From positions 71,589 to 135,588 of the forward strand of contig NZ_RQHS01000015.1 in assembly GCF_004770895.1 (NCBI RefSeq): a DNA stretch of 64,000 nt. Direction: 5' to 3'. Below are positions 27,266 through 36,759 of the stretch, piece after piece. Made by a program: the position numbers and the translations under genes. Positions within the stretch are counted from its first letter, which is position 1. Every line of letters begins with the position of its first letter. This stretch comes from Leptospira dzoumogneensis. GTDB taxonomy: Bacteria; Spirochaetota; Leptospiria; Leptospirales; Leptospiraceae. Below the pieces are notes generated by a model. The model ran no database searches, was not told the DNA's origin, and saw only the letters and a list, made by a program, of their open reading frames with translations.

Positions 27266-27957
27266 TGTTCGAATAAATTCTCCATTTGGAGCCAATCGAT
27301 CTGATTGAATACGGGAAGACATTGGAAAGCCTCTTGAGCGAGTTCATATCTTCCTTCTCGGATCAATATCTGAGTGAGTTTTTGGGAAAGAGAGATCAGG
27401 AACAGAACATCACCCGATGCATATTCAATCTGATCCTTAGTTAAACTTTGAGCTCCCCAATCGGAAGACTGATTTTTTTTGTCCAAGGTCTCGTCGAAAA
27501 ATTCTCTGATAATATCTTTCAGACCATGTCTGTCCGTATAAGTGCGCGCAAGTTTGGATCCGATCTTCGTGCAAAAAATTCCCTTAGTCAAAATCCCAAG
27601 TCTGTATCTTAAGAACAGAGTATCCATACGAGCGAAATGGAATACTTTGATAATATCAGGATTTTCGAATAATTTTTTGAGCAGAGGAGCCTCAGTTTGG
27701 TTGGGCAGAATTTGCACCAGGCTCACCCTATTTTTGGAATCGCAGATCTGGACCACGCAAAGACGATCTCTTCTCGGATTTAAACCCATCATTTCGCAAT
27801 CCACAGCCAAATGATCATCTTCTGAATATTCTTTGAATCTCTCTTCGGAAAGATCTCCCGGAAAAAGATCCGGTTTATTGTTCGCGCGGTTAGATGCCAT
27901 AAAGCCAAAATAATCGAATAGGATCTCAGGTCCGCAAGAAAAGTCCGGCCTCTCCAC
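27262..27957 (-). CDS. ribonuclease D-like 3'-5' exonuclease (DEDDy)
   Basis: 231 residues consisting of the exonuclease domain only, without the HRDC domains of E. coli RNase D. Catalytic positions are visible: Asp and Glu in VDCEMMGL, Asp in FHFARMDTLFLRY, and Tyr and Asp in YASGDVLFL. It should trim RNA 3' ends such as tRNA precursors. The GTG at 27957 has AAAGGAAA nine bases upstream; an ATG at 27900 lacks a ribosome site. Its stop overlaps the radA start. The gene is divergent from the glycosidase, 49 bp away. Confidence 0.85.
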   Translation of the reverse strand: MERPDFSCGPEILFDYFGFMASNRANNKPDLFPGDLSEERFKEYSEDDHLAVDCEMMGLNPRRDRLCVVQICDSKNRVSLVQILPNQTEAPLLKKLFENPDIIKVFHFARMDTLFLRYRLGILTKGIFCTKIGSKLARTYTDRHGLKDIIREFFDETLDKKNQSSDWGAQSLTKDQIEYASGDVLFLISLSQKLTQILIREGRYELAQEAFQCLPVFNQIDWLQMENLFEH

Positions 27958-28006
27958 CGGTTTTTTTCCTTTTCTATCTTTCGAATCAGTAAACCATCGT
28001 CCTAGA

Positions 28007-29932
28007 ATGAAAGCAGTTTTGCGAACCCGTATCTATGAAGAAGAACAAAAGTCTCAGTTTGAGTTCCCGGTAGGAAGATCCGAGACCAAGAGCGATTGCG
28101 GGAATTATAAGTTTTCCTTTAAATTAGTCAAATCCCCGGGAAAATCCACGTATGCTCCCGTTTTAGAATGGATCGCGGAAAGAAGACCTCCTGCAGGTTT
28201 GGAACTATTGACCTTCGAGTGGGAACTTCCTTCTCATGGGATCAAAGAAGGTAAAATTTTCAGACATGGATACCAATCCTGGAGTCTTTCCGCTGCTGAA
28301 AATTTAGAAGACGCGGATATTTCTCCTAAATTAGGATTTTTGCAATTCTCCCAAGAAAATATTTATTCCGAACATGCGGGAGAAGAAGGTAACTGGATCT
28401 CGGAAGCCTACGTTATCCTTTTACCTAAAAACGAAGACTCTAAATTTTTTGCAGGAGCCGTTTCCAAAGGAGAAGAAGGAGTTAAGTTTAAAATTTTAAC
28501 CTCTCCTTCTTCCAAAAAGACAACTGATGATTTTTTCAAAGGGGATATTCGAGTCGTATATGATTTCTTCCGATTCGAAGATTTTAAAGGAAATAAACTT
28601 CCGCTCACTCAGATCAGAATTTCCAAATTCACAGGCGACGAAGCCATCTTTATCAAAAATTATTTCGCCGAACTTGCAAAAAATCTAAAAGTAAAACTTC
28701 CGGAAACTCAGGTGCCAACCGGCTGGTGTTCTTGGTATCATTATTATACCAAAATTTCAGAGAAGATCATTTTACAAAATTTGAAAGAGCTTAGATCCAA
28801 AAACCTAGGACTAAAAGTTTTTCAAATAGATGATGGTTACCAAGCAGAAATAGGAGACTGGTTAGAAACAAACGATCGTTTTCCAGGCGGAATGGGTTTA
28901 CTTGCAGAAGCGGTCCGTTCCGAAAAATTAATCCCTGGGATCTGGCTTGCTCCATTTTTAGTTCGTAAAAAATCCAAATTTTTCCAAAAATTTCCGGAGG
29001 CCGTTTTAAAAGACAGGGACGGAAATCCGGTGCCCGCACTTTGGAATCCGAACTGGGGAGTGGATTATACGTATAGTTTGGATGTGACCCACCCTGCTTC
29101 CAAAGAATTTTTAGCCACAGTTTTCAAAACGATAGTAAAAGAATACGGATACAAATATCTAAAACTGGACTTCTTGTATTCAGCATTGCTGCCCGGCTGG
29201 ACTTACGATCGCAGCCTATCGCCTCATACTCGTTACGCGGAAGCCATCAAGTTTATCCGAAAGGTAGTCGGAAAAGATATATTCATTCTAGGTTGCGGGG
29301 CGCCAATGCTTCCTTCTATCGGACTATTCGATGCGATGAGAATTTCCTGTGACGTGGCACCTTTCTGGTATAGAGAAAAATCCAGGATCCTAGTAAAAGA
29401 CAGGAACGGACTCTGCACTGAAAGAGCGCTAATCAATGATATTACCAGAGCTTCTATGCATAGAACACTTTGGCTGAATGATCCGGATTGCCTATTGGTT
29501 CGTAAAAAGAAAAACAGCATGACGGAAGCCCAGACAAAGATCATGGCAAGTATCATGTCCGTATCCGGAGGAATGTTATTCGTATCTGATGATCTTTCCC
29601 TGGTGAATGAAGACAGACTCGAATTATTACAAAAAAGTTTAACACTCCAATCCAAATGTAGAGGTAAAACTCCTCTTCCTGTGGGACTTGGGACCGAATT
29701 TTTCCCGAGCGCTCTATACAATCCTTCCGGTTATTTAGGAATTTGGAATCCAAGCGACGAGAAGAAGGAGATCTCACTTTCCTTATTCTTCCCTTGGGAC
29801 AAAAAGAATTCCATAGATTATTGGACCGGAAAAAGGCCCGACTCTTTAGAGATAGATTCCCGCAAAAAAATTCTTAAAATTGAAATGGAACCTTGGTCCA
29901 CAGTGGTCCTACATTCCGGAAAACAAAGTTGA
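28007..29932 (+). CDS. alpha-galactosidase-like glycoside hydrolase, GH36/melibiase type
   Basis: 641 residues. An N-terminal beta-sandwich of about 220 residues precedes a TIM barrel with QIDDGYQAEIGDW, the strand YLKLDFLYSALLPGW (Asp388, presumed nucleophile) and ISCDVAPFW (Asp449, presumed acid/base), then a C-terminal beta domain. Clan GH-D enzymes remove alpha-galactose or related sugars. No signal peptide is seen, so it acts in the cytoplasm. No sugar transporter or regulator is adjacent, and leptospires are not sugar growers, so the substrate may be an internal glycan or glycolipid. Confidence 0.85.
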   Translation: MKAVLRTRIYEEEQKSQFEFPVGRSETKSDCGNYKFSFKLVKSPGKSTYAPVLEWIAERRPPAGLELLTFEWELPSHGIKEGKIFRHGYQSWSLSAAENLEDADISPKLGFLQFSQENIYSEHAGEEGNWISEAYVILLPKNEDSKFFAGAVSKGEEGVKFKILTSPSSKKTTDDFFKGDIRVVYDFFRFEDFKGNKLPLTQIRISKFTGDEAIFIKNYFAELAKNLKVKLPETQVPTGWCSWYHYYTKISEKIILQNLKELRSKNLGLKVFQIDDGYQAEIGDWLETNDRFPGGMGLLAEAVRSEKLIPGIWLAPFLVRKKSKFFQKFPEAVLKDRDGNPVPALWNPNWGVDYTYSLDVTHPASKEFLATVFKTIVKEYGYKYLKLDFLYSALLPGWTYDRSLSPHTRYAEAIKFIRKVVGKDIFILGCGAPMLPSIGLFDAMRISCDVAPFWYREKSRILVKDRNGLCTERALINDITRASMHRTLWLNDPDCLLVRKKKNSMTEAQTKIMASIMSVSGGMLFVSDDLSLVNEDRLELLQKSLTLQSKCRGKTPLPVGLGTEFFPSALYNPSGYLGIWNPSDEKKEISLSLFFPWDKKNSIDYWTGKRPDSLEIDSRKKILKIEMEPWSTVVLHSGKQS

Positions 29933-30018
29933 CTCTTACTGAATTCAAGAAGAGAATAGGCGCGAACGTGTCAGAAACTTTCTTCCAAAATTCGGAAGAC
30001 CAAAGGCGAGGTACATCA

Positions 30019-30480
30019 ATGAAATTTTTTCACAAAATTATGGGAACAGGCTTACTTACATTCGGTATCCTACTCTCCCAAAATTGTTTTATAGATTCCA
30101 TTTCAAATTCACTTTCTAAATCTTCGGATTCACTACAAAGTATTTCTAATGCTGTGGTCTCCGTAGTTTCTTCCGTTTCCTCTTCTTCCAAAGACGAGGC
30201 AGCAGAAAAGAAAGGATATAAAAGAGATGTGGAAAATCTAACCGCATTCTATTTACAAACCGGATCCACTCGTTCTTCTGAATTTGAATCCGACCTGGCG
30301 GAACTTGCTTCTAAAAACGGAGTGATCAACTGGAAAAATTCCGAAAGCACTTATGTTTCCATCGGAAGAGGACTTAAAAAGGCAGGAGTAAGCGAAGAAG
30401 GTTTTAAAAATTTTGCGGCAAACGTAAACTTCAAACCTGAGGTCGCAAAAGCTCTGGAAAGAGGCTATCTTTCCCTCTAA
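30019..30480 (+). CDS. small putative lipoprotein
   Basis: 153 residues from the ATG at 30019, preceded by GAGGT at seven bases. The signal peptide ends in LLSQNC (Cys23), fitting spirochaetal lipoboxes. The first 40 mature residues are very Ser-rich (SISNSLSKSSDSLQSISNAV), probably a flexible tether. The remaining 90 residues form a small helical domain around WKNSESTYVSIGRGLKKAG that I do not recognise. It lies 86 bp after the glycosidase gene and immediately before the DUF4105-like gene. Confidence 0.7.
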   Translation: MKFFHKIMGTGLLTFGILLSQNCFIDSISNSLSKSSDSLQSISNAVVSVVSSVSSSSKDEAAEKKGYKRDVENLTAFYLQTGSTRSSEFESDLAELASKNGVINWKNSESTYVSIGRGLKKAGVSEEGFKNFAANVNFKPEVAKALERGYLSL

Positions 30481-30481
30481 T

Positions 30482-32338
30482 TTGAGATTACGCGTGTGCA
30501 AGCGGTCGGCGATCGGCCGCTTTCTTCTATTCTTTTTACTTCTCCCCTTTTCTATCCATTCTCAAGAAGTTTATATAGATTTTATCTATGTGGATGCAAA
30601 TACCGGGCAATCCAGCGGCGGACATTCCGCACTTAGGTTCGATGATACAGTCATCCATTTCCAATACTATCCCGACGAAATATTCAGAGTAGTCCGAGAA
30701 TCCTACGAAAGATTTTCCTATTCTTATAATACTTACTCCAATCGAACCAGTAAGATAGCAAGAGTAGCAATCTCGGAAAAAGATCTAGACAAGATCAGGA
30801 CCGGTTTTGAAAAACTGGCTCTGATACAATTCAAACATATTAAAAATTTAGGATCTATTAGAGCGGATGTACAATTCCTAAAAGAGATCATCAGACCGGA
30901 AAAGAATATCAGAATTAGGACATTCGGTTATTTCAAAAAAGAAGAAGTAGCCGAATCCACTTTTGCTTTAAAGGAAGAATTAAACTCTGGATTAGGAAAA
31001 GGCTGGCTCGGAAAGGCCCGGAGCCGGATCAAAAATGAATTAAACTCAGCATACTCCGAAGGAAAATTTGCGGCGTTTACCGAAGCGCCTGCCGTCCAAA
31101 ACGGGATCTATCCATTTTATAAAGAAGGGATTTCTTCCTGGTTTTTACCCAGGCTCGAAAAACTATCCGTTTTAGAGATCCTGGATCTAGGATATTCATT
31201 GGACCCGGAAACAATCTTTCTTTCTTCAGGCAAACCACTCAGCGAAGAAGAAAAAGGTAAACTGATCTCATTACGAGATTCGCTCAAATATTCCATCCTA
31301 GAACTGATCAAAGAAGAAAATTCAAACTGGGGTCATAGCGTATTAGTCAACCTGGCCAGATTTTTAGTTTTGGAAAAGAGTATAAAAGAGGGTAAATTAT
31401 ACTTCTTAGTCACTTTTCCTGAATCAGTTTCTCAGATCAGACCTACCACCTGGTCCAAAGACAAAAAAGGAGTAGAAGCAAGTTCGGATCTATTATTAGA
31501 AGCTTCTAAAACTTTCAGAGAAGAAAGAGTAAAATCCGAAAATCTCACGGAAGAAAATTATCTCACCTGGGAAGATTTAGAGAATAGGGACTGGGAATTG
31601 AGAACAGGATTGAGTAGAGGGATCTCCATCCGAAATACATTCGATAGACTTTCTCCGGATCTGTCCGGAAATTTTGTATTTTCTTTTCCGGCTCCAGAGG
31701 CCGAGCTGATCTCAGAATATCTGAACCGTTCAGAAAAAGAAGAAGAAACATATTATGAGAATTTAAAACGCTTTTATACTTTCAAGCTGATCACCAAAAA
31801 CTGCACTTCTGAAATTTTTGATTCTTTAGAATTTATACTAAACGAAAAAGAATATGAAACCGTTCTTGGAAAAAGAATAGATCCACATTCTTCTCTCACT
31901 TTTATCCCGTTTATCGCTTACGATTCCATCACCGAAAAATGGAAGGTAAAAGAAGAAACTATGGAGCTTTCTCACAGGAAAGTCGCTTTGGAACAATTAT
32001 ACGAATCGAATCCCAAATGGAAAACATATCTAAAAGAATCCAATGTTTTCAGCTCCAGTATCTACAGAACCAATCCGGATGATCCTTCCTTTGTATTTTT
32101 TACGGACGATGTTATTTTACTCAGACCGATTTATGGGATCGTAAATTTAGGCTGGGGAATCGGAAATTTTACTTTGGGGATATTCACTAGTCCATTCGAT
32201 AAAGGCAAAAGAGCCCAAAACGGTTTGAACTCGGTATTCTTCTCTTTACCTGAATTAGTATTTTTCAATATTCGAAAAGGTACGTTTCCGAATGCAAAAC
32301 CGGATCGATCAGAAAAGAAATTAGAGTCTCAGAAGTAG
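30482..32338 (+). CDS. exported DUF4105-like protein, possible permuted papain-fold hydrolase
   Basis: 618 residues with a signal peptide ending near IHSQ. An N-terminal region VYIDFIYVDANTGQSSGGHS, where His48 precedes ALRF, and a later KNCTSEIFDSL (Cys441) match the His-first, Cys-second order of DUF4105 and the circularly permuted NlpC/P60 (YiiX/LRAT-like) group. If active it could hydrolyse a lipid ester, an amide or a peptide in the envelope. The space between the two residues is unusually long. It starts at a TTG two bases after the lipoprotein stop; a GTG at 30494 is an alternative. The 3' end overlaps the convergent response regulator by 18 bp. Confidence 0.6.
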   Translation: MRLRVCKRSAIGRFLLFFLLLPFSIHSQEVYIDFIYVDANTGQSSGGHSALRFDDTVIHFQYYPDEIFRVVRESYERFSYSYNTYSNRTSKIARVAISEKDLDKIRTGFEKLALIQFKHIKNLGSIRADVQFLKEIIRPEKNIRIRTFGYFKKEEVAESTFALKEELNSGLGKGWLGKARSRIKNELNSAYSEGKFAAFTEAPAVQNGIYPFYKEGISSWFLPRLEKLSVLEILDLGYSLDPETIFLSSGKPLSEEEKGKLISLRDSLKYSILELIKEENSNWGHSVLVNLARFLVLEKSIKEGKLYFLVTFPESVSQIRPTTWSKDKKGVEASSDLLLEASKTFREERVKSENLTEENYLTWEDLENRDWELRTGLSRGISIRNTFDRLSPDLSGNFVFSFPAPEAELISEYLNRSEKEEETYYENLKRFYTFKLITKNCTSEIFDSLEFILNEKEYETVLGKRIDPHSSLTFIPFIAYDSITEKWKVKEETMELSHRKVALEQLYESNPKWKTYLKESNVFSSSIYRTNPDDPSFVFFTDDVILLRPIYGIVNLGWGIGNFTLGIFTSPFDKGKRAQNGLNSVFFSLPELVFFNIRKGTFPNAKPDRSEKKLESQK

Positions 32339-33424
32339 ATAACTGGAATCGTCCCTGAATTCTCTGGTAGGTAAACTTACTTTACTAAAAGTGCGGATCG
32401 CTTCTTGGTAATCTTCTATACTTAAACCTTTTTTACGGACCTCTTCCAGTTCTTTGAATAGAGGACTAGAGAGGCTGTTTAATAGTCCGTCACTGTATAA
32501 GAACAAAACATCACCTGACTCGTAAGAGATCTCGTGAGATTCGAATTCCAATGCATCCATGATCCCAAGTAATTGTCCTGATTTTTCATTCAGAAGTTTT
32601 TGTCCGGCAGCCTGGTATAGAACAGGGAAAGGATGACCTCCTCTCGCATATTGGATCGTCTTTTTTTCCAGATCGATCACCGCAACTGCAGCAGTTAAAC
32701 TATGAGTTCCTATCTCTTGGGAAAGTTCCAAGTTCATTCTTTTCAGAACATTAGAAGGGTCCTGGCTTTCTTTATAAGCTTCTCTTGCGATGCTTGTCAT
32801 TAGAAGTCCGATCAGTCCGGAAGTCACTCCGTGATCCTCTATATCTCCAAGCAGGACCATTACCTTATTCCCAATTTTAGAAAGAACATAAAAGTCCCCG
32901 CTCACGAAAGAAGCAGGAGTATTGTCCACTGCAACTTCCAAAGGAGAGATCACCGGAACGGAGAGGATCTTTTTTTGGATCTTAGAAGCAAGTCTTAGAT
33001 CTCTAAGTATATTTTCATCCCTCGCTTCCTTCTCCTTTAGCAAAGTATAATAATCCAATGCTCTTTGGACCGCGATACGGACTGTCTGGAGAGAAAACGG
33101 TTTTAAAAGAAAATCGGAAGCCTTATGAGTGAGAGAAGTCACCACATTATTGATATCCCTTTCTCCGGTCATCATGATGACCTGGGTGGCAGGATTCAAA
33201 TTTTTGAAATAAGGTAGGACGTCCAACCCGCTTGTTTTAGGCATGTGGATGTCCAGGAAGACGATAGGATTGGTTTCTTTTTCGAAATATTCCTTACCCT
33301 TCTCCACTGAATCAAAAAAAGTAGAATTGTAACCTAGTTTGGAGAGAAGAATTTCCAGGGCTTCTCCTACGTCCCGATCGTCGTCTATGATTAGAATTTC
33401 AGGTTTAATCGTAATTGATGTCAT
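32321..33424 (-). CDS. response regulator with SpoIIE/PP2C phosphatase output
   Basis: 367 residues. The receiver domain (1-125) has the acidic pocket IIDDDRD, the phosphoacceptor Asp in VFLDIHMPKTSG, the Thr in MMTGE and Lys in LLKPF. A short linker leads to a PP2C domain with GDIEDHG, ARGGHPFP, LFLYSDGL and a final DDSSY, so metal ligands are complete. Such proteins dephosphorylate a STAS-type antagonist, and the STAS protein at 13419-13754 is a possible but unlinked target. It follows the 271-residue hypothetical gene by zero bases, so the two are coupled. Confidence 0.88.
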   Translation of the reverse strand: MTSITIKPEILIIDDDRDVGEALEILLSKLGYNSTFFDSVEKGKEYFEKETNPIVFLDIHMPKTSGLDVLPYFKNLNPATQVIMMTGERDINNVVTSLTHKASDFLLKPFSLQTVRIAVQRALDYYTLLKEKEARDENILRDLRLASKIQKKILSVPVISPLEVAVDNTPASFVSGDFYVLSKIGNKVMVLLGDIEDHGVTSGLIGLLMTSIAREAYKESQDPSNVLKRMNLELSQEIGTHSLTAAVAVIDLEKKTIQYARGGHPFPVLYQAAGQKLLNEKSGQLLGIMDALEFESHEISYESGDVLFLYSDGLLNSLSSPLFKELEEVRKKGLSIEDYQEAIRTFSKVSLPTREFRDDSSYLLLRL

Positions 33425-34240
33425 CTAATCGATCCTAGAAAATTCCCTGGTCTCGGAAATTCTGGCAACCATAGAATCATACTGTTCGTCAAACAAGGAT
33501 TTTTCGAGGTACGGATTGGTCGCGGACACCATTTCTCCGTAACTCCAAGAGTATACTGCAGAGGTCTGGTTATCTAAAATTTTTCCGGAATGGATGGCAC
33601 CGGAGAGAGATCTCAGATTTTCTTTTTTAAAACATCTGAGCAGCGCCCTAAATTCTCCCTCTTTTTCAGGAGATAAGTATCTGAAATTTTTATGAAATAA
33701 AACCGCGTCGTGAAAATATTCGGGAATATTAAAAGCTCCTGCTGCTCCGATTTTTCCGGAAAGTAAACGGATAAAAGAAGTGATCTCGTTCATTATATTC
33801 AGGCCCGGATACTCTTGGCCTTCGAATAATTTTTTCTTTTCTCCCAATTTTCCGAGCCTTACGTTTTGGCTTAAAAGCCAATCGATATAGATCATCGGAA
33901 AGGATTCGTTTATCTTTTTGAAAAGGAAGTCCGAAAACTTCAAACGCATATGGACTAAAATTTCGTTCTCTTCCGTTTTGATATAGATACGATTATCTAC
34001 TTCTGAAATTCCATGGATCTCTAATTTAGTTTTTTGAAATCCTCGAAACTGCAACATTTCGAACATTCCGGATTGTTCCAAAAGTTCGTGCACTTCCTTA
34101 GCGGAGAATCGATTGAATAGTGTATCTTCTATCCCTAAATGTGTTTTGAATTCCCTGTTTACGTCTATGAGGCCTAATGCCTCTGGATCGATATAACTCT
34201 GACCCGATGTGGATTTATCTGAACCGGAAAATATACTCAT
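33425..34240 (-). CDS. conserved hypothetical protein coupled to the SpoIIE regulator
   Basis: 271 residues, cytoplasmic, without signal peptide or membrane segments. I do not recognise a family. Visible features are a middle beta region (TKLEIHGISEVDNRIYIKTE) and a helical C-terminus with alternating charged residues. Its stop codon touches the start of the receiver-phosphatase gene, and its ATG is four bases after the deacetylase stop. The three genes are therefore probably one transcript, and it may be a partner or sensor for the regulator. Confidence 0.6.
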   Translation of the reverse strand: MSIFSGSDKSTSGQSYIDPEALGLIDVNREFKTHLGIEDTLFNRFSAKEVHELLEQSGMFEMLQFRGFQKTKLEIHGISEVDNRIYIKTEENEILVHMRLKFSDFLFKKINESFPMIYIDWLLSQNVRLGKLGEKKKLFEGQEYPGLNIMNEITSFIRLLSGKIGAAGAFNIPEYFHDAVLFHKNFRYLSPEKEGEFRALLRCFKKENLRSLSGAIHSGKILDNQTSAVYSWSYGEMVSATNPYLEKSLFDEQYDSMVARISETREFSRID

Positions 34241-34244
34241 GTAA

Positions 34245-35252
34245 TTAAATTAAGGAGGCGAAAACCCTGATCGTATTAAAATGGATACGAACTGTGTCGT
34301 GGAAATTTCTTGCGTAACCGCCGGCTGGCATAACTACCACGGGAATATCCAAAGAATCCGCAAAAGTTTTTACCATTTTATCCCTTGCCTTCAATCCATC
34401 GAAGGTGAGCTTCAGATCTCCTAAAGAATCATCTTCGAAAGGATCAGCACCCGCAAAATAATAGATCAGATCCGGTTTGAATTCTTTTTGGATCTTATCC
34501 AAACCTTCTTGTAAACGGGAAAGATATGTTTTGTCGTTCGTCCCGTTCTCCAAAGGTATATCCAGATTGGACTTCTCTTTTTTAGGATATAACTCGTCTT
34601 GGTGCATAGAAAAAGTCCAAACAGAAGGGTCTCCTTGGAAAATTCTAGCGTTCCCGTTTCCCTGGTGAAGATCCAGATCTATAAATAAAACCTTTCTTTC
34701 CGGATATTTTTGAAGATAAAGTTTCGCAGCGATCGCTGCATCGTTTAGATAACAGAAACCTTCCGCGCGATCCGGCATACTGTGATGGAAACCGCCGCCG
34801 ATATGATACACATATTTATAATTTTCCGTCAGTTCGGTGGCGAGAATAGTACCTCCCACTCCTAGACAAAAACTTCGGACCATGGTTTGGTTGAGAGGAA
34901 GCTCCGAATACATGGTCCGATCCGTATATCTTAAATTTATAAAGTCGGAAATGAATTCCGGAGTATGGACCAGGCTTAATTCTTCCTCTCCGACCGGGGC
35001 CGGTTGGAGGGCAGGCAAAGAAGAAAGTTTAGGATCTTCCTTGACTTGATTGTATATCATTGCGTATTTACGTGCGGGGAATACGTGGGGACCAAGGTCC
35101 ATATTGTATTCCGGATGATAAACTAGAGCGAGCCGTTCTAACAGTTGGCGCAATTGGGTGTGCCTTTTTTTTCCCAAGCTTACCCTTCCGTTTCGCCCCG
35201 TAAAGAACGAAATAGCATTCTTAAATACGTCCAAATTTTCGGAGGTTCCCAT
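34245..35252 (-). CDS. histone deacetylase superfamily (AcuC/HDAC-like) amidohydrolase
   Basis: 335 residues. The class I HDAC core is intact: HIGGGFHHSMPDRAEGFCY (His pair), FIDLDLHQGNGNA (zinc Asp and His) and FAGADPFEDD (third zinc Asp). Bacterial members deacetylate acetyl-CoA synthetase, polyamines or acetoin-related targets. The ATG at 35252 is only two bases from the divergent pyk start and lacks a ribosome site. A TTG at 35177 has GGAAGG six bases before it, would begin 16 residues before the LVYHPEY strand, and may be the real start (310 residues). Confidence 0.85.
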   Translation of the reverse strand: MGTSENLDVFKNAISFFTGRNGRVSLGKKRHTQLRQLLERLALVYHPEYNMDLGPHVFPARKYAMIYNQVKEDPKLSSLPALQPAPVGEEELSLVHTPEFISDFINLRYTDRTMYSELPLNQTMVRSFCLGVGGTILATELTENYKYVYHIGGGFHHSMPDRAEGFCYLNDAAIAAKLYLQKYPERKVLFIDLDLHQGNGNARIFQGDPSVWTFSMHQDELYPKKEKSNLDIPLENGTNDKTYLSRLQEGLDKIQKEFKPDLIYYFAGADPFEDDSLGDLKLTFDGLKARDKMVKTFADSLDIPVVVMPAGGYARNFHDTVRIHFNTIRVFASLI

Positions 35253-35254
35253 TC

Positions 35255-36679
35255 ATGTTTAGCCCGGAAAAAAAAACCAAAATGGTCTGCACCATCGGCC
35301 CTTCTTCCTCAGATGAAAATATTATCACCGCACTTCTCCGAGCCGGAATGGACATCGCGAGAATGAATTTCTCTCACGGCACTCACGAAGTTCACAAAAA
35401 GGTTTTTGAAACTTTGCGAAAATGCGAATCCGAGTCCGGCGTTCCTCTAGGCATCATGGCGGATCTGCAAGGACCCAAAATCAGAACCGGAAAACTCCGG
35501 GTTCCCCAAATCGAATTAGAAAAGGGAAACAAGATCAGACTTTTACCGGACGCGGAATACTTAGGAGATTCCGAGGCGGTCGGCACTACCTACCCTGCCA
35601 TGATAGAAGATCTTCGTTCGGGAGACAAACTATTAGTAGATGACGGTAAACTCGTACTAGAGGTTGAATCCAAATCAAGCAAAGAAGCCGTTTTAAAAGT
35701 TATAATAGGAGGAATTTTAAAAAGCAACAAAGGAATTAATTTGCCTGGAACTCCTATATCCGCACCCGCACTTTCCGAAAAAGATCTACTGGATCTGAAG
35801 TTTGCATTAAATTTAGGAGTGGATTACGTCGCATTGAGTTTCGTAAGAAGAGCCTCCGACCTAGAACTTGCCAGAGAAATGATGAGAGGGACCCAAACGG
35901 GACTCATCGCCAAAATAGAAAGACCGGAAGCGATCCGTAATATAGACGAAATTTTAGAAGCGGCAGACGGGATCATGATCGCAAGAGGAGACCTAGGGGT
36001 CGAAGTGGAAACGGAAAGAGTTCCGGTTTTACAAAAAGAACTTATCTATAAAGCGAACCGCGCGGGTAAACCTGTGATCACCGCGACACAAATGTTGGAA
36101 TCCATGGTGGACAATCCAAGACCCACCAGAGCGGAAGCAAGCGATGTTGCAAACGCGGTTATGGATGGAACGGATGCAGTCATGTTATCCGGAGAATCCG
36201 CCAGCGGAAAATATCCGGTAGAATCCGCAGAGATGATGGCAAAGATACTAAGAGAAACTGAGAACTTAGATCGGATCTATGAGATACATTGGAATTTAAA
36301 AAAATCAGAATTAGAAATAGAAAGGGCAGCACTCGGTTCCGCAGCGAGAGAGATCGCACATAGTATCAATGCAAAGGCGATCGTGAATTTTACAAGAAGC
36401 GGATATTCTGCGCTTATTACTTCCGAGATGAGACCGAAAGTTCCTATTCTTTCTTTTACTCCTTATTTAGCCACCGCAAGAAAAATGAAATTATATCGAG
36501 GTGTTCAACCTTATGTGATGCCATTTATGGAAACTTTCTTCGATATGATCCGTTATATGGAAACCAAACTTCCGGAAGATGGGATGTTGACCCCGGGAGA
36601 TATAGTGGTTATTCTTTCCGGAGCGCCGGGAGGAGAAGCTAAGTCCGTAGACTTTTTACAAATTTATAAAATAAGATAA
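35255..36679 (+). CDS. pyk: pyruvate kinase
   Basis: 474 residues, normal length. It shows TKMVCTIGPSS at the N-terminus, MNFSHG, the signature IMIARGDLGVEVE and TATQMLESM, with the Lys and Glu that hold Mg and phosphoenolpyruvate in place. It makes pyruvate and ATP from phosphoenolpyruvate and ADP at the end of glycolysis. GGAGG lies nine bases before the ATG but inside the first codons of the opposing deacetylase gene, so the promoter must lie within or very near that gene. Confidence 0.96.
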   Translation: MFSPEKKTKMVCTIGPSSSDENIITALLRAGMDIARMNFSHGTHEVHKKVFETLRKCESESGVPLGIMADLQGPKIRTGKLRVPQIELEKGNKIRLLPDAEYLGDSEAVGTTYPAMIEDLRSGDKLLVDDGKLVLEVESKSSKEAVLKVIIGGILKSNKGINLPGTPISAPALSEKDLLDLKFALNLGVDYVALSFVRRASDLELAREMMRGTQTGLIAKIERPEAIRNIDEILEAADGIMIARGDLGVEVETERVPVLQKELIYKANRAGKPVITATQMLESMVDNPRPTRAEASDVANAVMDGTDAVMLSGESASGKYPVESAEMMAKILRETENLDRIYEIHWNLKKSELEIERAALGSAAREIAHSINAKAIVNFTRSGYSALITSEMRPKVPILSFTPYLATARKMKLYRGVQPYVMPFMETFFDMIRYMETKLPEDGMLTPGDIVVILSGAPGGEAKSVDFLQIYKIR

Positions 36680-36724
36680 GTCCCTAAAACGGATATATAT
36701 CAACTTCCGATTACGGTTTTTTCC

Positions 36725-36753
36725 TTTTTATCCAGCAAGAAGAAGGATAAAAA
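36725..36753 (+). promoter_or_regulatory. AT-rich hairpin covering the ribosome site of the next gene
   Basis: TTTTTATCC and GGATAAAAA form a perfect 9-bp stem with an 11-base loop. The GAAGGA Shine-Dalgarno (36742-36747) sits on the stem edge, seven bases before the hairpin ends and 12 before the ATG. It could be a weak thermometer or simply chance. Confidence 0.3.
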
Positions 36754-36759
36754 ACGATC

